Assembly (NCBI RefSeq): GCF_000091045.1
Contig: NC_006685.1
Span: 1,356,201-1,420,200 of the forward strand
Length of the DNA: 64,000 bases
Direction: 5' to 3'
DNA from: Cryptococcus deneoformans JEC21
Taxonomy: Eukaryota > Basidiomycota > Tremellomycetes > Tremellales > Cryptococcaceae
Shown here: positions 35,078 through 46,800 of the stretch, piece by piece
Position numbering within the stretch: position 1 is the stretch's first letter
Layout of the letters: the number at the start of each line of letters is the position of its first letter
Position numbers and translations under genes: made by a program
Notes under the pieces: generated by a model
What the model was told of the DNA's origin: nothing
The model's input: the letters and a program-made list of their open reading frames with translations, nothing else
Databases searched by the model: none

Positions 35078-36887
35078 ATGCTTGCTACAGGTCTTCACGG
35101 TCTCAAGCGTGCTGCAATAATCCTGCCAGTGGCTTGGACAGGAATTTGGCTAGGGTATTATGGTATGTTTTCCTGGAATACATGATAAAAACTGAGTTCC
35201 TTAACATTCTGTATTAGCGTACACCGATACCCTTCGCAGGGCACATATCCGAGAACGAAACAAGAAACTCATCAAGACATTAGAAACATTGCCGGGCGGA
35301 GGACCTGATCATGCACAGCCAGCAACCGAGATTGAGCGAAATGCGTTGAAAGAGCGGTGAGTTATGGTAGAGTTGACTTTGAAAGGGAAGGAAACTGATT
35401 TTCGTCGGTTCAGGTATTCAAGCCTTAAATTCGCTGGGAGATACTGGAATCCGTATGTGGAATGGAGAGAGCAAGGGGCTTGGGTAAGTGCTGCCCTTGA
35501 GGAGTGGTGCCCTTGTACAAGACTGATTCATGAAGGAATGGGCCCTCTGGAAAGGTGTCATTTCGACTCTAACTTTGAAGCTCTTCTACAACGGGCAAGT
35601 GATAATTAGTCCGTATTAATGGACCATTACTCACTTCTTTTGCAGAGGAGTACCGCCAGATAGACCTATACCTGACCTCCCGGTAGAACGCCCGGATTTT
35701 GATCTTCTCTACCCGTCTTCATCTTCTGAAACACCAACGACTCGTGAATCAGGTAGCGGAGGCAGCGACATCGAAATCACTGATAAATACACCTGCACAT
35801 GGGTAAGTAAAATGGATTTATCTACATATTATGTGACACGCTAACTTGCAGGATAAGCTTGGCCAATCAACATCTTACGTGACTCTCGATAACCTGGCCA
35901 TCCTTACGGATCCGGCTCTTCAGCATCGCACTATTCCGTCTCGACTTGCACCTGAAAGATTACGGCCACCTCCCTGCACTTTAAGTGAACTTAAGAGGGT
36001 TGACGTTGTCCTTGTATCTCACAAGTAAGTTAGGAGCTCAAATTCATCGCACTGAGTCCTGTAAGCTAACTCTCTTGCCAGTCACTTTGACCATCTAGAC
36101 CCCGGTGCCATTTTGGAACTAGGTGACAGCTGTGAATGGATCGTGCCTGTAGGGTGTGGTCCTTTTTTGCGCAAGCATGGGGCTACTAGAGTGACAGAAC
36201 TCGAGTACGTCTCTATTGATCGGATCATCTCCTGTTTCTGATATAGATTCGCATTAGCTGGTGGCAGGAAACCAAACACACACTCTCTCGACCCGGCCAA
36301 AAGGACAAGACGTACACGATTACTGCCGTGCCCAGCATGCATTGGTCTGCCCGTTCCCCTCTAGATACGAATGCCACACTCTGGGCCGCATTCCATGTTA
36401 AATCCGATACCGACAAACCCAAATCATTCATCCATCTCGGTGACACTGGGTAAGCGGTTGATAGCATATCGTGTCCTAAGCGTGAAAACTGATACAGAAG
36501 GTCAGATACTCGCCCACACTGTTCCATGCTGTAGGCCGGATAATGGGCCCAGTTGATCTTGCTGCAATTCCTATTGGCTCTTATGAGCCCCGATGGCACA
36601 TGCATCTTCAACATACAGATCCTGAAGGGGCAGTCAGGATGGCTTTACAGATGCACGTTAGAAAAAGTATTGGTGTGCACTGGGGAACATGGATGATGAG
36701 CGACGAAGCTTGTGAGTGTTCTTCCCTGAGCAAAAATACCATCCTGACGACACATTGGTGATGTTAATCTCCTGGGGCAGACAACAAGCCTCCTTTAGAT
36801 CTAGAGCTTGCAAGGCAGCTGTTGGACGTCAGTGAAAATCAGTTTTCAGTCGTACCAGTGGGGAAAACAATTGTCCTTGAAGACTGA
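35078..36887 (+). CDS. NAPE-hydrolysing phospholipase D-like enzyme (FMP30 type)
   Basis: Metallo-beta-lactamase-fold enzyme; animal members release N-acylethanolamines from N-acyl-phosphatidylethanolamine, and yeast Fmp30 is its mitochondrial inner-membrane relative. The N-terminus (MLATGLHGLKRAAIILPVAW) carries one membrane helix. Zinc motif HxHxDH is VSHNHFDHLD, split by an intron near 36025-36082. Other blocks are CTWLGQSTSYVTLDN, RLAPERLRPPPC, AVPSMHWSARSPLD, LWAAFHV, SFIHLGDTG and LAAIPIGSYEPRWHM; the last His-containing block HTDPEGAVRM carries the Asp/His metal ligands; then IGVHWGTW. I followed frame across seven or more exons; the stop is at 36885-36887. The whole gene appears intact. 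Confidence 0.9.
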
Positions 36888-38188
36888 GCAGTATTGCATA
36901 GTGGAAACGATGCAAATGCATACCAGCTTCGCACTTGTCGCTACACTTAGATCGATATGTATCACCATGTGCACTACAATGCGCTATCCTCTTTCACCGC
37001 TGCTGGCGCCAGAACTCGAACACGAATAACGGAATTTTTGTCGTCTCCCTCATCGGACTGTATATTTGCGATTAACAATCAGCGTAACATCATGAATTCA
37101 TATATCTGTTCGCTTATACATGCAGCAGCTCACCCCTCCTACGCCAACAGCATGACAATATGATGCATGGCCAAACGAAAAGGCTAGGTGGAGACCCGCC
37201 TTCTAGCCTAGCCAGTAGTCAAGTGTTAATAATAAAAATAAGCGGTAAATAATGCAAATAAATGACTCCCAGCGTGCGCCGACCGCCGCGACCCACAAAC
37301 AAATAATTAAATAAGAAGCAGAAGCTGTATTTATAGAATTTAATTATTTAGATTCCAGGAAAGAAATTCAAAAGGTATTTATATTTTTCCTATTTTGTGC
37401 GCGAGCTCCCACAACCCAAACTCCTCGCATTTGCTTGAGTGGACCAAAAGTTGAAACCATATTATTCATACAACCGTCTCCCCACACTCCGTTTTGTTTC
37501 CCCTTGTTCTAAAATTAATATAAAGTGAGTATCATTTATCTTCATTCTAGGCATACAGGATCTCCAAGAAGAAAATTTATCCCATTTCACCCATGTCCGG
37601 GAGAGTAAAATTCTCCAGATCCCTTCGGTCTTTTCGATGTCTTCCGTCTTGGGAGCTTGAGCTAGGAAGTTGGGGTCGTTCGGATGATGAGGGACCTTAG
37701 TTCATAGTTACACTGAGAGATCCTTCTGCCTATTGGTTTCCACGGTTTGCGAAATGGCGTGAGCTGACAGTAGTTCACAGGAGTCTATCATCAAGCACCT
37801 GTGGTCCTTTTTTGGGTAGGTAGTAATAGCATATGGTAATATCAAGCAGGATAGATAATGATCCGAACAATTTGAGTAAATTATCTCCGTTCTTATCTTT
37901 CCAGTACTTGACAATCATCTCCCTTGTACTTTTACAATACTTGATAATCATATGATTGCTCGCTATTCGAGGACGTCGGGTTATATATTCATTCATCGGA
38001 CAATCAACTGTTAGCTTTTGACTAACCATACATCTGCACAGTAATGACGGCGGAACGTGTTAAATAACTGAGAGATTCAGCATAATAGCATCTGTGCTGT
38101 CCACGGAGGGATGTCGTGCATAACACTCGTTCACTTCAATCTTTCACAAAATACTAGTACTCGACAAGTTTCAGTTTAATGATCAGTT
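36888..38188. other. Intergenic, about 1.3 kb, AT-rich, with a 12-bp inverted repeat
   Basis: No supported gene. It includes a perfect inverted repeat AAATAATTAAAT / ATTTAATTATTT (37301-37312 and 37338-37349). A weak coding-like minus-strand patch near 37540-37695 reads DPNFLAQAPKTEDIEKTEG but has no identifiable start or continuation. Confidence 0.5.
37301..37349. repeat. Perfect 12-bp inverted repeat with a 25-nt loop
   Basis: Arms are at 37301-37312 and 37338-37349. Both are pure A/T. It may be chance in an AT-rich spacer, or act as a convergent 3'-end hairpin. Confidence 0.6.
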
Positions 38189-39190
38189 TCACTCAGCTTT
38201 GTGACTCTTTTGTCTGTTCATCTCGCTGATCCGAAGCCCGGCTCTAGCCTTGATCTTCTTGTGTAGATCAGGTTTGTCTGCAGGAATAATATTTTGGTAA
38301 GCCCCAATCCCGAGTTAGCAAGCAATATCAGCATCGCAGTTTCTTATCACTCACAGTTGAAAAGCGCGAACAAGGCTTCGAGATGGACAAAGAAAGGAGC
38401 AAGGACGAGAGCTACCACTTGATCAATAATGCCCACCTCAACCAGATTTGAAAAATGCCCTTACCCTGGACAAGATTATCCAATAAAGCGGGAGCCCTGT
38501 GTTCAAAGACTCCATGTCCAATAAACTGCGCGATCCAAGCTAGCCCGTGGATGGCGAGAGCAAATGGTATGGCGGACGGTTCCACAGGAGATGTCAGGGG
38601 AAGCCAAGAAGGTGGCGATGTGGCAAGATATGTGGCAGTGAGGTAAAGTAGACTCCCAACTGGAATATAAGTTACCTATAAATGTCAGAGGTGTAAGCCT
38701 AGAAGAGTATTGGAAAGTGAAATGCAGGCCATACTTACACCTCCAATTGGATCAAGCAATGTGTAATACGTCATATAGGAAGTGATGAATGCTAGCGCGA
38801 GGCTAGGTTGGAAAGCTAGACCCCAAGTTAAGGTAAACAGCTTTGCATCTGGTAAGGTAACATGGGCGGCAACAATGAGCCAAGTCCTGGAAGCATCAAG
38901 TGTGTTAGACCAAAGCCCAGATGACAAAAGGGTCGCAGATTGTAAGCAACCACGAACCATAATATTTGAGGAATGCAAAAGAAGTGAATCATTTGGTTTG
39001 TTTTGTTCGAATGATATGATGCATAGAACGATAGCTGTGTGGCGGCATAAGCATAAGGAAGATGAAGGTTTGACATGACAAGTCATCCGCCGCTTACCTC
39101 TTCTTCGACATCAAGATGATTGGTTGCCATCGATCGTTCATGGCTGTCCTTTAGATCTTCCAAAGGCTCCGATTGTGTGGAAGTCTGCAT
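38189..39190 (-). CDS. Mpo1-like 2-hydroxy fatty acid dioxygenase (DUF962 family)
   Basis: Yeast Mpo1 (YGL010w) is an ER-membrane, iron-dependent dioxygenase in phytosphingosine breakdown. This gene encodes the same family. The N-terminal part is hydrophilic ([15 protein letters not shown]). Next comes an amphipathic region with [20 protein letters not shown], holding two conserved His. Membrane helices follow ([31 protein letters not shown]). The strongest block is [20 protein letters not shown], then ALLDNLVQ and [20 protein letters not shown]. The C-terminus is charged ([20 protein letters not shown]). Roughly five exons. Frame is kept to the stop at 38191-38189. Confidence 0.88.
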
Positions 39191-39742
39191 TGTGGAAGGA
39201 ACGCAGAAGTAATAGTTGAATAGAGTTTGTGAGTGGTAGCACCTATTTCTTGGTTGGTTCGCAATAAGGAGCGGATGTATGGGAGAGTGTGGAGAATGAT
39301 TGATGATACTTCTTTCTATACGCAATTGAGAAACGCCGGGCACTCGCTGATAACCGACCACGGGACGACGACGCCTGCCGGTTGTTTTTGGTTTTCTTCC
39401 GTTAATCCGTCCAGGTATTCGTCATCACGCAACTGTCTTTACAGTCTATACAAGCTCAAGATTATGATAATAAAGAATTAATTCGATATTTATCACACGC
39501 AATAATAACAAGCATGTCCCTATTCGCCTTCTTCTTCTCCATACAAAAATGAAAGAATGGGTTGGTTATTGATGTTTGAAGAAGCCATAAGAAGCGATAG
39601 GCTATGGAAAGTACAACAAAACAGAAGCATATTGCTATGGCTCAAACAGAACAAATCGATGTTTTGCTGTAAATCTTTCATTACGTCTTCTTATCAGTCG
39701 TGCTTCCAGTGTGCGGAAGATGGCAATACATTACGATTTCAA
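39191..39742. other. Intergenic between the Mpo1-like gene and thymidylate kinase
   Basis: About 550 bp. Promoter of the Mpo1-like gene and 3' flank of thymidylate kinase. No gene seen. Confidence 0.5.
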
Positions 39743-40557
39743 CTATCTTGACCAAAGATCCCCAATATTTCCGTTTGAATATTCCACAACATCACTTATC
39801 TGCGACCATATTCGTTCTTCAACGTCCTCGAATGTCCCATCAGCTTCAATCTCAATCCATTTGTCAGCGCCATGTCGTTTTTTAATTTCATTGGCAACAA
39901 GTTTGAACTGTTGTCGGACGGCTTGCTGAATCGAAACAGACTCATAGCGTTCTTCACCATATGCGGAACGCTTGGCGGCTGTTTCTGGAGGCAAGGTGAG
40001 ATATAGTGTTACGTCCGGAAGAGGGAGTCCCGCATCTGGGTGCAAGCAGAAATCAAAAGGCAGACCCTACTTGTTGGTCAGTTTGGAGATATGGACAAAT
40101 TCAAACGTAACACAAACCTTGGCGGCTGAAAAAGCTATACCCGAGAACGCATAACGGTCAGCGATGACAGTTATGCCATTGGCTAGATCTCTCCTGATGG
40201 CTGCTCTGGGACGCCATGATTTATCAGACAATGAGCAATCTTCTATGGAGCAGCATGCTACTTACGAGCACTCCCATCGGTTAGCGCTGAAGAGAAGGTG
40301 GATAGCATGGTCATCTATTTCAGTTTTGGATTGCAGATAGGCGTCGATCATTTTCCCTATCTGCGTCGTTCTTTCTGGTGTTAAAATATGAGCTCATTCA
40401 CTAGACAACCATGACAGCCCGTACCAGGGAATTTTTGCAGACGCGCTCTATGGCCCTGGCGTTCTAGACGCTGGACTAGACGGTCTACTTGTGTTGATTT
40501 TCCACAACGGTCTAGTCCTTCGAAGACAATAAAGGCGCCTCGGGTGGAAGTCGACAT
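39743..40557 (-). CDS. CDC8: Thymidylate kinase (dTMP kinase)
   Basis: Phosphorylates dTMP to dTDP for DNA synthesis. The P-loop is [11 protein letters not shown] (about 40515-40483). The dTMP-binding part reads [10 protein letters not shown], and the DRY motif sits in [20 protein letters not shown]. The C-terminal part starts [21 protein letters not shown] and includes the LID region [14 protein letters not shown]. About four exons. The start at 40557 ([16 protein letters not shown]) was chosen because it lies close before the P-loop; nine codons further upstream there is another in-frame ATG (MTFISSDAI). The stop is at 39745-39743. Length is about 215-220 residues, normal for the family. 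Confidence 0.92.
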
Positions 40558-41368
40558 GATGGCGTCTGAAGAGATAAAGGTCAAGTTGGAAACTGTTAAT
40601 ATCTAGGCTGTATGTTATAGTGGGAAGCAGTATAGTGCAATGTTGCGATCCGACTCTTAATCACTATGTTCTGAGATGGAGTTGTCAATTGTTTATATCA
40701 TTTCGGTCGGTTGATTTGTCCGCAGCGAAAAACGCGTCGACGCGTGAAACTGTGGTATCTGCTTTGTTGTCAGATGCGCCAATTTTGCAAATGCCGTGAA
40801 ATCTCCGCTCGCCCAGACGCTACCTCCACTCTGTTTCAGCTGATAATTAATAAGTCTGCTGGTAACGTCGCATGTGGTTCGTTGTTTCATTTCGATTTCA
40901 TAGCTTTTTGTTCTGCGCGACATCTGTTTCACTTTCCATAGCTTTGATCCACGAAAGCAATCGCATTGCCACATTCGCAAGCCCCCTGAATTTTTCTAAC
41001 ACATCGATACAGGTACCGTCATTATCTATGTTTCTTTGATGAGCACGGGCTTTGGTTTATCTGACCTGAATAGCGACATCGTGTCCTAAGACGAGGTCGA
41101 CTTTTGTTCTTGACACAAGATGATGCCGATCATTTCCTCAGCGGCTAGTCTTTATCGAAAAGATCGTTGGGGGAACGAATATATACGCTTGTAGACAAGC
41201 ATGGATTAGGCCTTGAACACATCTTACAACTTCATTTGTTTACTGTTTACATACTGCACCCAATTACTCCTCAAGACCGTCGCTGGACGACATTGCGCCC
41301 AATAAAGCTTTATAAGACACTCCACAATATCTCAGTAATCTTACATTCCCTTCTCTTCCTACTCAAAC
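40558..41368. promoter_or_regulatory. Divergent region upstream of thymidylate kinase and the four-helix protein
   Basis: About 810 bp. It contains the palindrome AACGCGTCGACGCGT (about 40731-40745), which embeds ACGCGT, the consensus of the yeast MluI cell-cycle box, in the upstream region of a DNA-synthesis gene. That reading is inference. No other gene seen. Confidence 0.5.
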
Positions 41369-42568
41369 ATGTCGCCCACAAGCAACATAAAGCCTTTTCT
41401 GCCATCTTCTCGACCTTCTGGTGCTGTTTTTATCGGTCTGAACGCCGTGAGAGCCCTCAGCATCATTGCTTTACTTCTGGTCTTTGCTGCTAATATCGAA
41501 ACAATGGTTTCGTGAGTCTCTCTACAAGAGAAACAGGTTTTACGCTTACCCTTTTGCAGTGATATAAAGGCCATCAAAAACCCCGCTTCGGATGAGGACG
41601 ACTGCGACTACATCGAATACTCCAGCGTTCCTGACCAAACCGGAGGTCCTTTCTGGAGTATTCTTAACCGAATCTTCATCTGTGAGTTGAATGGCGCCCT
41701 GGCCAAGCAACAGCTTATTGGTCTGCTTATATTACAGTGTCCGAGTGTCTGCTCCTCATCATGTCGGAAGTCGGAGTTCCTCGACGCTTATTCGAAAATT
41801 ATATTCCCATGCTCGGACCGGCCTATGGGCTAGGATGTCTTGGGGTTTTCCAAGCGTTGTAAGCAGACACATCCACTGTATTTACCCTTGTGTTGCTTGT
41901 TGAACAGGACTCAGAATTGGTGCGCAAGTTCTGTCTCATTACTGTGATCTCTTTCCTCAAGTATCGAGCTGGCTCCTCTTCATTGTCGGTTGTTTCAACA
42001 TCCTTGTTGTAAGTTGCCGATTTACATTTCGCTGCAAACGTTATGTGCAAGACTGACATTGGTCGATCCAGGGCATTTTCCTTCGTGAAGGGGCCAAGGA
42101 AAAACGGCTGATCTTCTCGTGGGAGAATGCATCATCGTTGTATGTGGGACATCTATTGCAATGTTCTTTCCTTCTTCTATCCGCTAATATCTTGTTTATC
42201 ACAGAACCCCTCAAACTCGTATGGCAACCACTGCTTGGGATATGGTCACTGAGAAGAAACGGTCGAAGTCTCCGTCCGAGTCATCCAAACAACCAGATGG
42301 ACTCTCTCGACTAAACACCAGTGGCTCAGGCAGTCCTCTTCTTCCTGCTAACAGTACAGCTCCCGGAGCTCGATTTGGTGGGTTTGGATTTGGACGTCAG
42401 GGTGAGAAGGCAGCAGCCGATAGAGGCTGGAAAGTAAGTCGACCGCTTGACGTTTTACCCCGTAAGCATAAGCTATTCTTCCCACGCTTTCCAAAGATGA
42501 ATTGACTGTTTTGCCAAGGTTATGCTGTCTAGACGTATGTGGGTGTTGCAAATGAATTGCAAATATAG
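41369..42568 (+). CDS. Fungal four-helix membrane protein of unknown function
   Basis: Unknown function; it resembles a basidiomycete-conserved membrane family. Exons were read from 41369 across introns near 41513, 41683, 41861, 42009, 42140, and 42434. Four hydrophobic segments: AVFIGLNAVRALSIIALLLVF, ILSECLLLIMS, MLGPAYGLGCLGVFQALIGA, and SWLLFIVGCFNILVGIFL. The conserved N-terminal SDIKAIKN follows helix 1. The C-terminal tail is cytosolic in type: Ser/Pro-rich, then a Gly/Phe patch (GARFGGFGFGRQGEKAAAD). The final short exon (TYVGVANELQI, ending 42568) is the least certain part. There are no enzyme motifs. Confidence 0.75.
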
Positions 42569-43240
42569 CACAATAATTGTACTTCGACACTACATTAACG
42601 TTCCAGTCTCAGCAGATGTTCATATGCATACCACGCCGCTGGTCTTCTGTTTGTGTATATAAGCTAATGTTATCCATACCATGATCATATCGGTAATGTG
42701 CATTAGAGGTCATAAATGGTTGAACATATCCAAAAACAATTATTTCCTTTTGATGCCATAATGTGTTATCGTACTCGTCATCGTTCGTACGCTGAAAGGG
42801 ATGCGGTGCAGTCCGTGCAGGCGTCATCAGCACCTTGATGATATCGTTTCTTGGCCCTCAGTGTTTAGAGGTTTCTGAACGCCGCTCCGTGAATGTGGTA
42901 AATTTTGAATCCTGACGACAACAGCGACGATAGAAGTCCCAAAAAAACAACCCCCCCGATCCCGAGAAAATCAGCGGCGAGAGCCTCCTTCAGTCTTCGT
43001 CAGAGCTTCAGCCATTTCAAAACTCTTCAGAAGAATTGGGGACACTTCTGGGTATATATATGATAGTGCTTGTCAATATATAATCCGATCATCATTCCTG
43101 CCTTCTACTAATAGTAAGCAGGATAAACTTCGTTCCAAATTTACTTATTTATATTTCTATAAATGGGAGCCATTAGAAAAAGGGAACGTAATATAAAAAC
43201 TAGTAAAACGAGGTCTACCAGCTAAATAAAATCCCTCTGC
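42569..43240. other. Intergenic, convergent 3' flanks
   Basis: About 670 bp between convergent genes. It includes a run of C with A-tracts near 42940-42958 and a near-palindrome around TACTAATAGTA (43108-43118). No gene seen. Confidence 0.5.
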
Positions 43241-43609
43241 TCATTCCCAACGGCCAACTTCTTGCGCAGTCTTCTGATTCTTTTTTGCAGCACCAGAGAC
43301 GTCTTCGCTATCAGCTTTTCTGCCCCTATTTTTCCCAGCTCCTTCTTCCAACACATCTGACTTCTTCTTTGGTTTCTCCTCCAATAAGTAACCAGGGATT
43401 TGAATGTCCCGCCGATGAGCAAGAGGTCTGCCTGGTACCCTTTACAAAAGTTGATATTGTTACATGGTACTTGGGAAATACTCACCCCTTCCGGACTTGG
43501 TTTTAGGAGAGGCGCAAGACGAGGAAGAGGAGAAAGAAACAGCGCCAATTCGAGCAACCTGTATTGACCGTCTACTAGTGAGGCTGGTGAGGGGTCTTAA
43601 GGCGATCAT
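43241..43609 (-). CDS. Small protein with a mitochondrial-type presequence
   Basis: I do not recognise it. Two exons, 43609-43486 and 43431-43241, give 104 residues. The N-terminus (MIALRPLTSLTSRRSIQVAR) followed by a Ser-rich stretch is a typical cleavable mitochondrial signal. The rest is hydrophilic and basic (RRDIQIPGYLLEEKPKKKSD, then GKNRGRKADSEDVSG). I chose the acceptor at 43432 because it continues frame into this protein-like sequence. A different acceptor a few bases earlier opens another frame with an aromatic and basic composition. The transposon's left end lies only about 95 bp upstream of the ATG. Confidence 0.55.
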
Positions 43610-43703
43610 CCTGTGTTTTCGAGGAATGTAAGCAAACAATCTGTCGGAAATTGTATAACTGGTGAAATTCATTAAAATGTCGGAAGCGTAACAAAAGATG
43701 TTT

Positions 43704-43731
43704 TTTTGATACTGTAAAGCAGGTATCAAAA
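43704..43731. repeat. Terminal hairpin, 9-bp stem
   Basis: Perfect stem 43704-43712 with 43723-43731 and a loop of 10 nt. On the transposon's strand it follows the 3' inverted repeat directly, in the place where rolling-circle elements carry their 3' stop hairpin. Confidence 0.8.
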
Positions 43732-43734
43732 TAG

Positions 43735-43745
43735 GCTCGCGTTAG
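43735..43745. repeat. Left 11-bp terminal inverted repeat
   Basis: GCTCGCGTTAG, exact inverse of 49758-49768. An 11-bp GC-rich perfect match at both ends of one transposase gene is unlikely by chance. Confidence 0.8.
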
Positions 43746-43872
43746 TCTGTGTGCTTAACCTCTGCGCCGACCAAGTTGATTCCGACTTTGCATTATTATT
43801 ATGTACAACACTAGTAAAGCTATATACAACACCGAAAACTGTGAAAACATGCCAGGCTCAATCCGAATTATA

Positions 43873-46800
43873 TTAAACAAATATTCCCTCCTCCTCCCAA
43901 CCGGAGTAATCGTCGAAACCGCCCACCAAACCCTTTCTCCTCTCGTTGTCATCCTCCCATCTCCGTCTCATCCCAGTTCCTCTTGAGGATTTCGCACCAT
44001 TCACCTGCATCAGTCTCTCCAACTCAAACCCAGGCTTAAAGGCAATATGCTCAAGCTTTCTTACGCGAGACATGGCTACGAACGTAAGTCCACGAGCAAA
44101 TTCCCTATCACCGAGATGGAGACAAACTCTGTCAAGAGTCATGCCTTGAGATTTGTGGATGGTGATGGCAAATGCGAGTTGAAGAGGGAATTGGGTACGA
44201 CTGCAAGCAACTCCCTGGGACTTCCATTCACATTTCACCGGAGTGATCGGAACCAGAGGTACGCCCTGTGCATTTGTGCCAGCGTGAACTGGACCGGTAT
44301 AACCGGGGAACGCCACTAACACAGATGAAGGCATGTCAACCCCTGGTCGTGCAACACCATCCCAGAGAATCTCGTGCACTTGTCCCATTGACCCATTCGT
44401 GAGACCCTGATCGACCCAAAGGTTTCGAGTAAGCATGACCTTTGCGCCTTCCATCAAGAAGACGACGTTCGTCAGGGAATCAGCATCGTCAGGCCTTCTC
44501 TTCTCGGCACCAACACCGGTATGGAGAGCAGAGACGCGGAGGACCGGTTTTTTTGCGAGGTACAAGCCAGAGAGGTTGAGCTCCTGTACATGAGCAGATG
44601 TCGCACAGAGGTGAGTAGCCTGAACAAACAGCTTCTGCTCATCCGTCGGTAGCTTCGCAAAAAAACGAGTCTGGACCACATCGGCGAAGTCTTGCTCAAT
44701 GACCTTCCCAGCTCTAGAACGGAGGAGATGTTCTTTGAACTTGCGGGTGGTTTCATCCATACCAGCCTGCCTCATTTCCACATCCAGCTCCAAGCTCTCA
44801 GAGAAAGCAAGGTAAGCCAGACGACCATGGTTTAGGAGCCTTGATCTGTCCGAGTTACCCGTTTGGATATCAGTGGAATACAGAGGGACGTCACCGACCG
44901 GAGGTAGCTGGCCGAAATCTCCGCAGAGGATGACACTCAATCCACCGAACCAAACGTCCCTATGAGGAAAGATCTCACGAAGACGTTTGTCAATGAGGGC
45001 CAGTCCCACACGACCAACCATTGATTTTTCATCAATGATCAGATAGCGTATGTGCTTCCAATCCTCTTGAAGAGCAGCTAGCTGACGACCAGCAGCCGCC
45101 TTGCCTTTCTTCTCCTTTGGGGAGATGCCAAGGGCGGAATGGTATGTGGAGCCGTGTATATGAAAAGCGGCTATGCCTGTTGGCGCTAACCGTCTAACAA
45201 TCACCATACTTCCCATGCCAGCGTCATCGACTAAGTCTGCAGCCGTCTGACAAATCGCATTGACAGTGAACGTTTTGCCTGTACCTGCAGTACCGTCAAG
45301 GTTTAGGAGGAATGGCGGCAGAGGGTTGTTGGGCCCAGCTTGCAAGGAACGTTGGCAGTGTCGGCGAAATTTGGTGTGGCATAGAGCCTGCTTGAAATTG
45401 AGGAGAGTAACATCTACTCGAGGCAGAGGAGGAAGAGGATGGGGTAGTTCAGGAGGGGGCTTAATGACTGTGAGTCCACAGATCTCGCTAGACGACAATG
45501 ATATACACCTACAGGGTTTTTCCAGTCTTTAATGCCTTTGCTCAACAAAGCCACATCTTCCCCACCTCTTCTCTCTGACCATTCCTTCCATCTGAAGTCT
45601 TTGTCGAAGTCTCTTAGACCTAGCCTGTTTCCAATGAATTGGTTGGGGCGTGGGCCCATTGCCGAGAGAAGCTGTTCATCCGTTAGGATTCGTTCTTGGA
45701 CAATGTCGAGCTCTTCAAACTCTTCTTCTGGAGATTGGACAACAACACGACTTCTGGGTTTCGAAGGCATGGAGTCAGCTCTTCCCCCATTGTTTCGTAG
45801 AGCCCTGGCAGCCAGGAGACGGAAGTAGGTATCAGCCCAGGATTCGTTGTCCAGCCGAAGCTCAGTCTGATTGCGGTATGGAACATGGAGGAGGATCTTT
45901 GCTCGGAACCAATCTTCGCTGTCTTCTTCATTGGAGGGATTAGCACCGGGGTTTTCTTCATGCTCTTCACCTGGGGAGGATGGTAAGAGGGGTGAGTGTG
46001 TTATTCGGGGAGAAGCGGGGAGTACAGGAGGAGGTGGAGATAGGGGAGGCTCTGCAACTCATGTTCAGTAAAAGCAATGAGCATCACTGGTATCAGTCAG
46101 TACTAACCGTTATCTGTGTACATTTCATATGGTGGGAAGTACACTGGCCAGAGCCTGAGGACGTAACAAGACTCGTCATCTCTTCGTGAAAGGTTTCCAG
46201 TTCTCTTATTTTTCTCGAAGAATAGGTACCACTCATATAACGAAATGTTCTCTTCTTCAGGGGGTCTTTCCTCATACGCGTCCCTCCAGTCTTTCATTTC
46301 TGGACCATCATCATCATCCTCAGCATCGTCCATGTCGTCCTGGCCACCATTGCCCTCCTGTTCCTCTGGACCTCGAAGGCGTCGGAAACGATTCATTGAT
46401 AATGCAAGGGATCTGAATGAGCGGGACGCAGAGAACATATGACATCCCAGTAAAGAGTGGCAAACCTCTTGACCTGAGTAGTCACGAGAGCTGATATCGT
46501 TTGAAAGGACTTTCTGTGCCACAACACGCAGTGGTGTATCGTCTTCGAGGTGTTCAATGATCGAGAACAGTGTCGGAAGCAGATCGGCAGAAGACTTTTC
46601 CGATTTCGAAGCATATTTAGCAACGTAGTTAAGAACTGCATGGGGTGATTTGCAGGGGCTAAAGTCTGTATTTGCTGTCCATCCTAATACCAGCACTGGA
46701 CTGAAAGTATTCAGGTCTTGATCATTGCTTTTCACCACAAACGCCCACTCGTCACCCTCTTCCTCTCCTCTCACCCACTCTGTCTTCTCATGCAGAGGCC

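Noticed and set aside
43811..43815. A-CTAG as the canonical Helitron 3' end
   Set aside because: It lies inside the element defined by the perfect 11-bp inverted repeat and has no hairpin at the expected distance.
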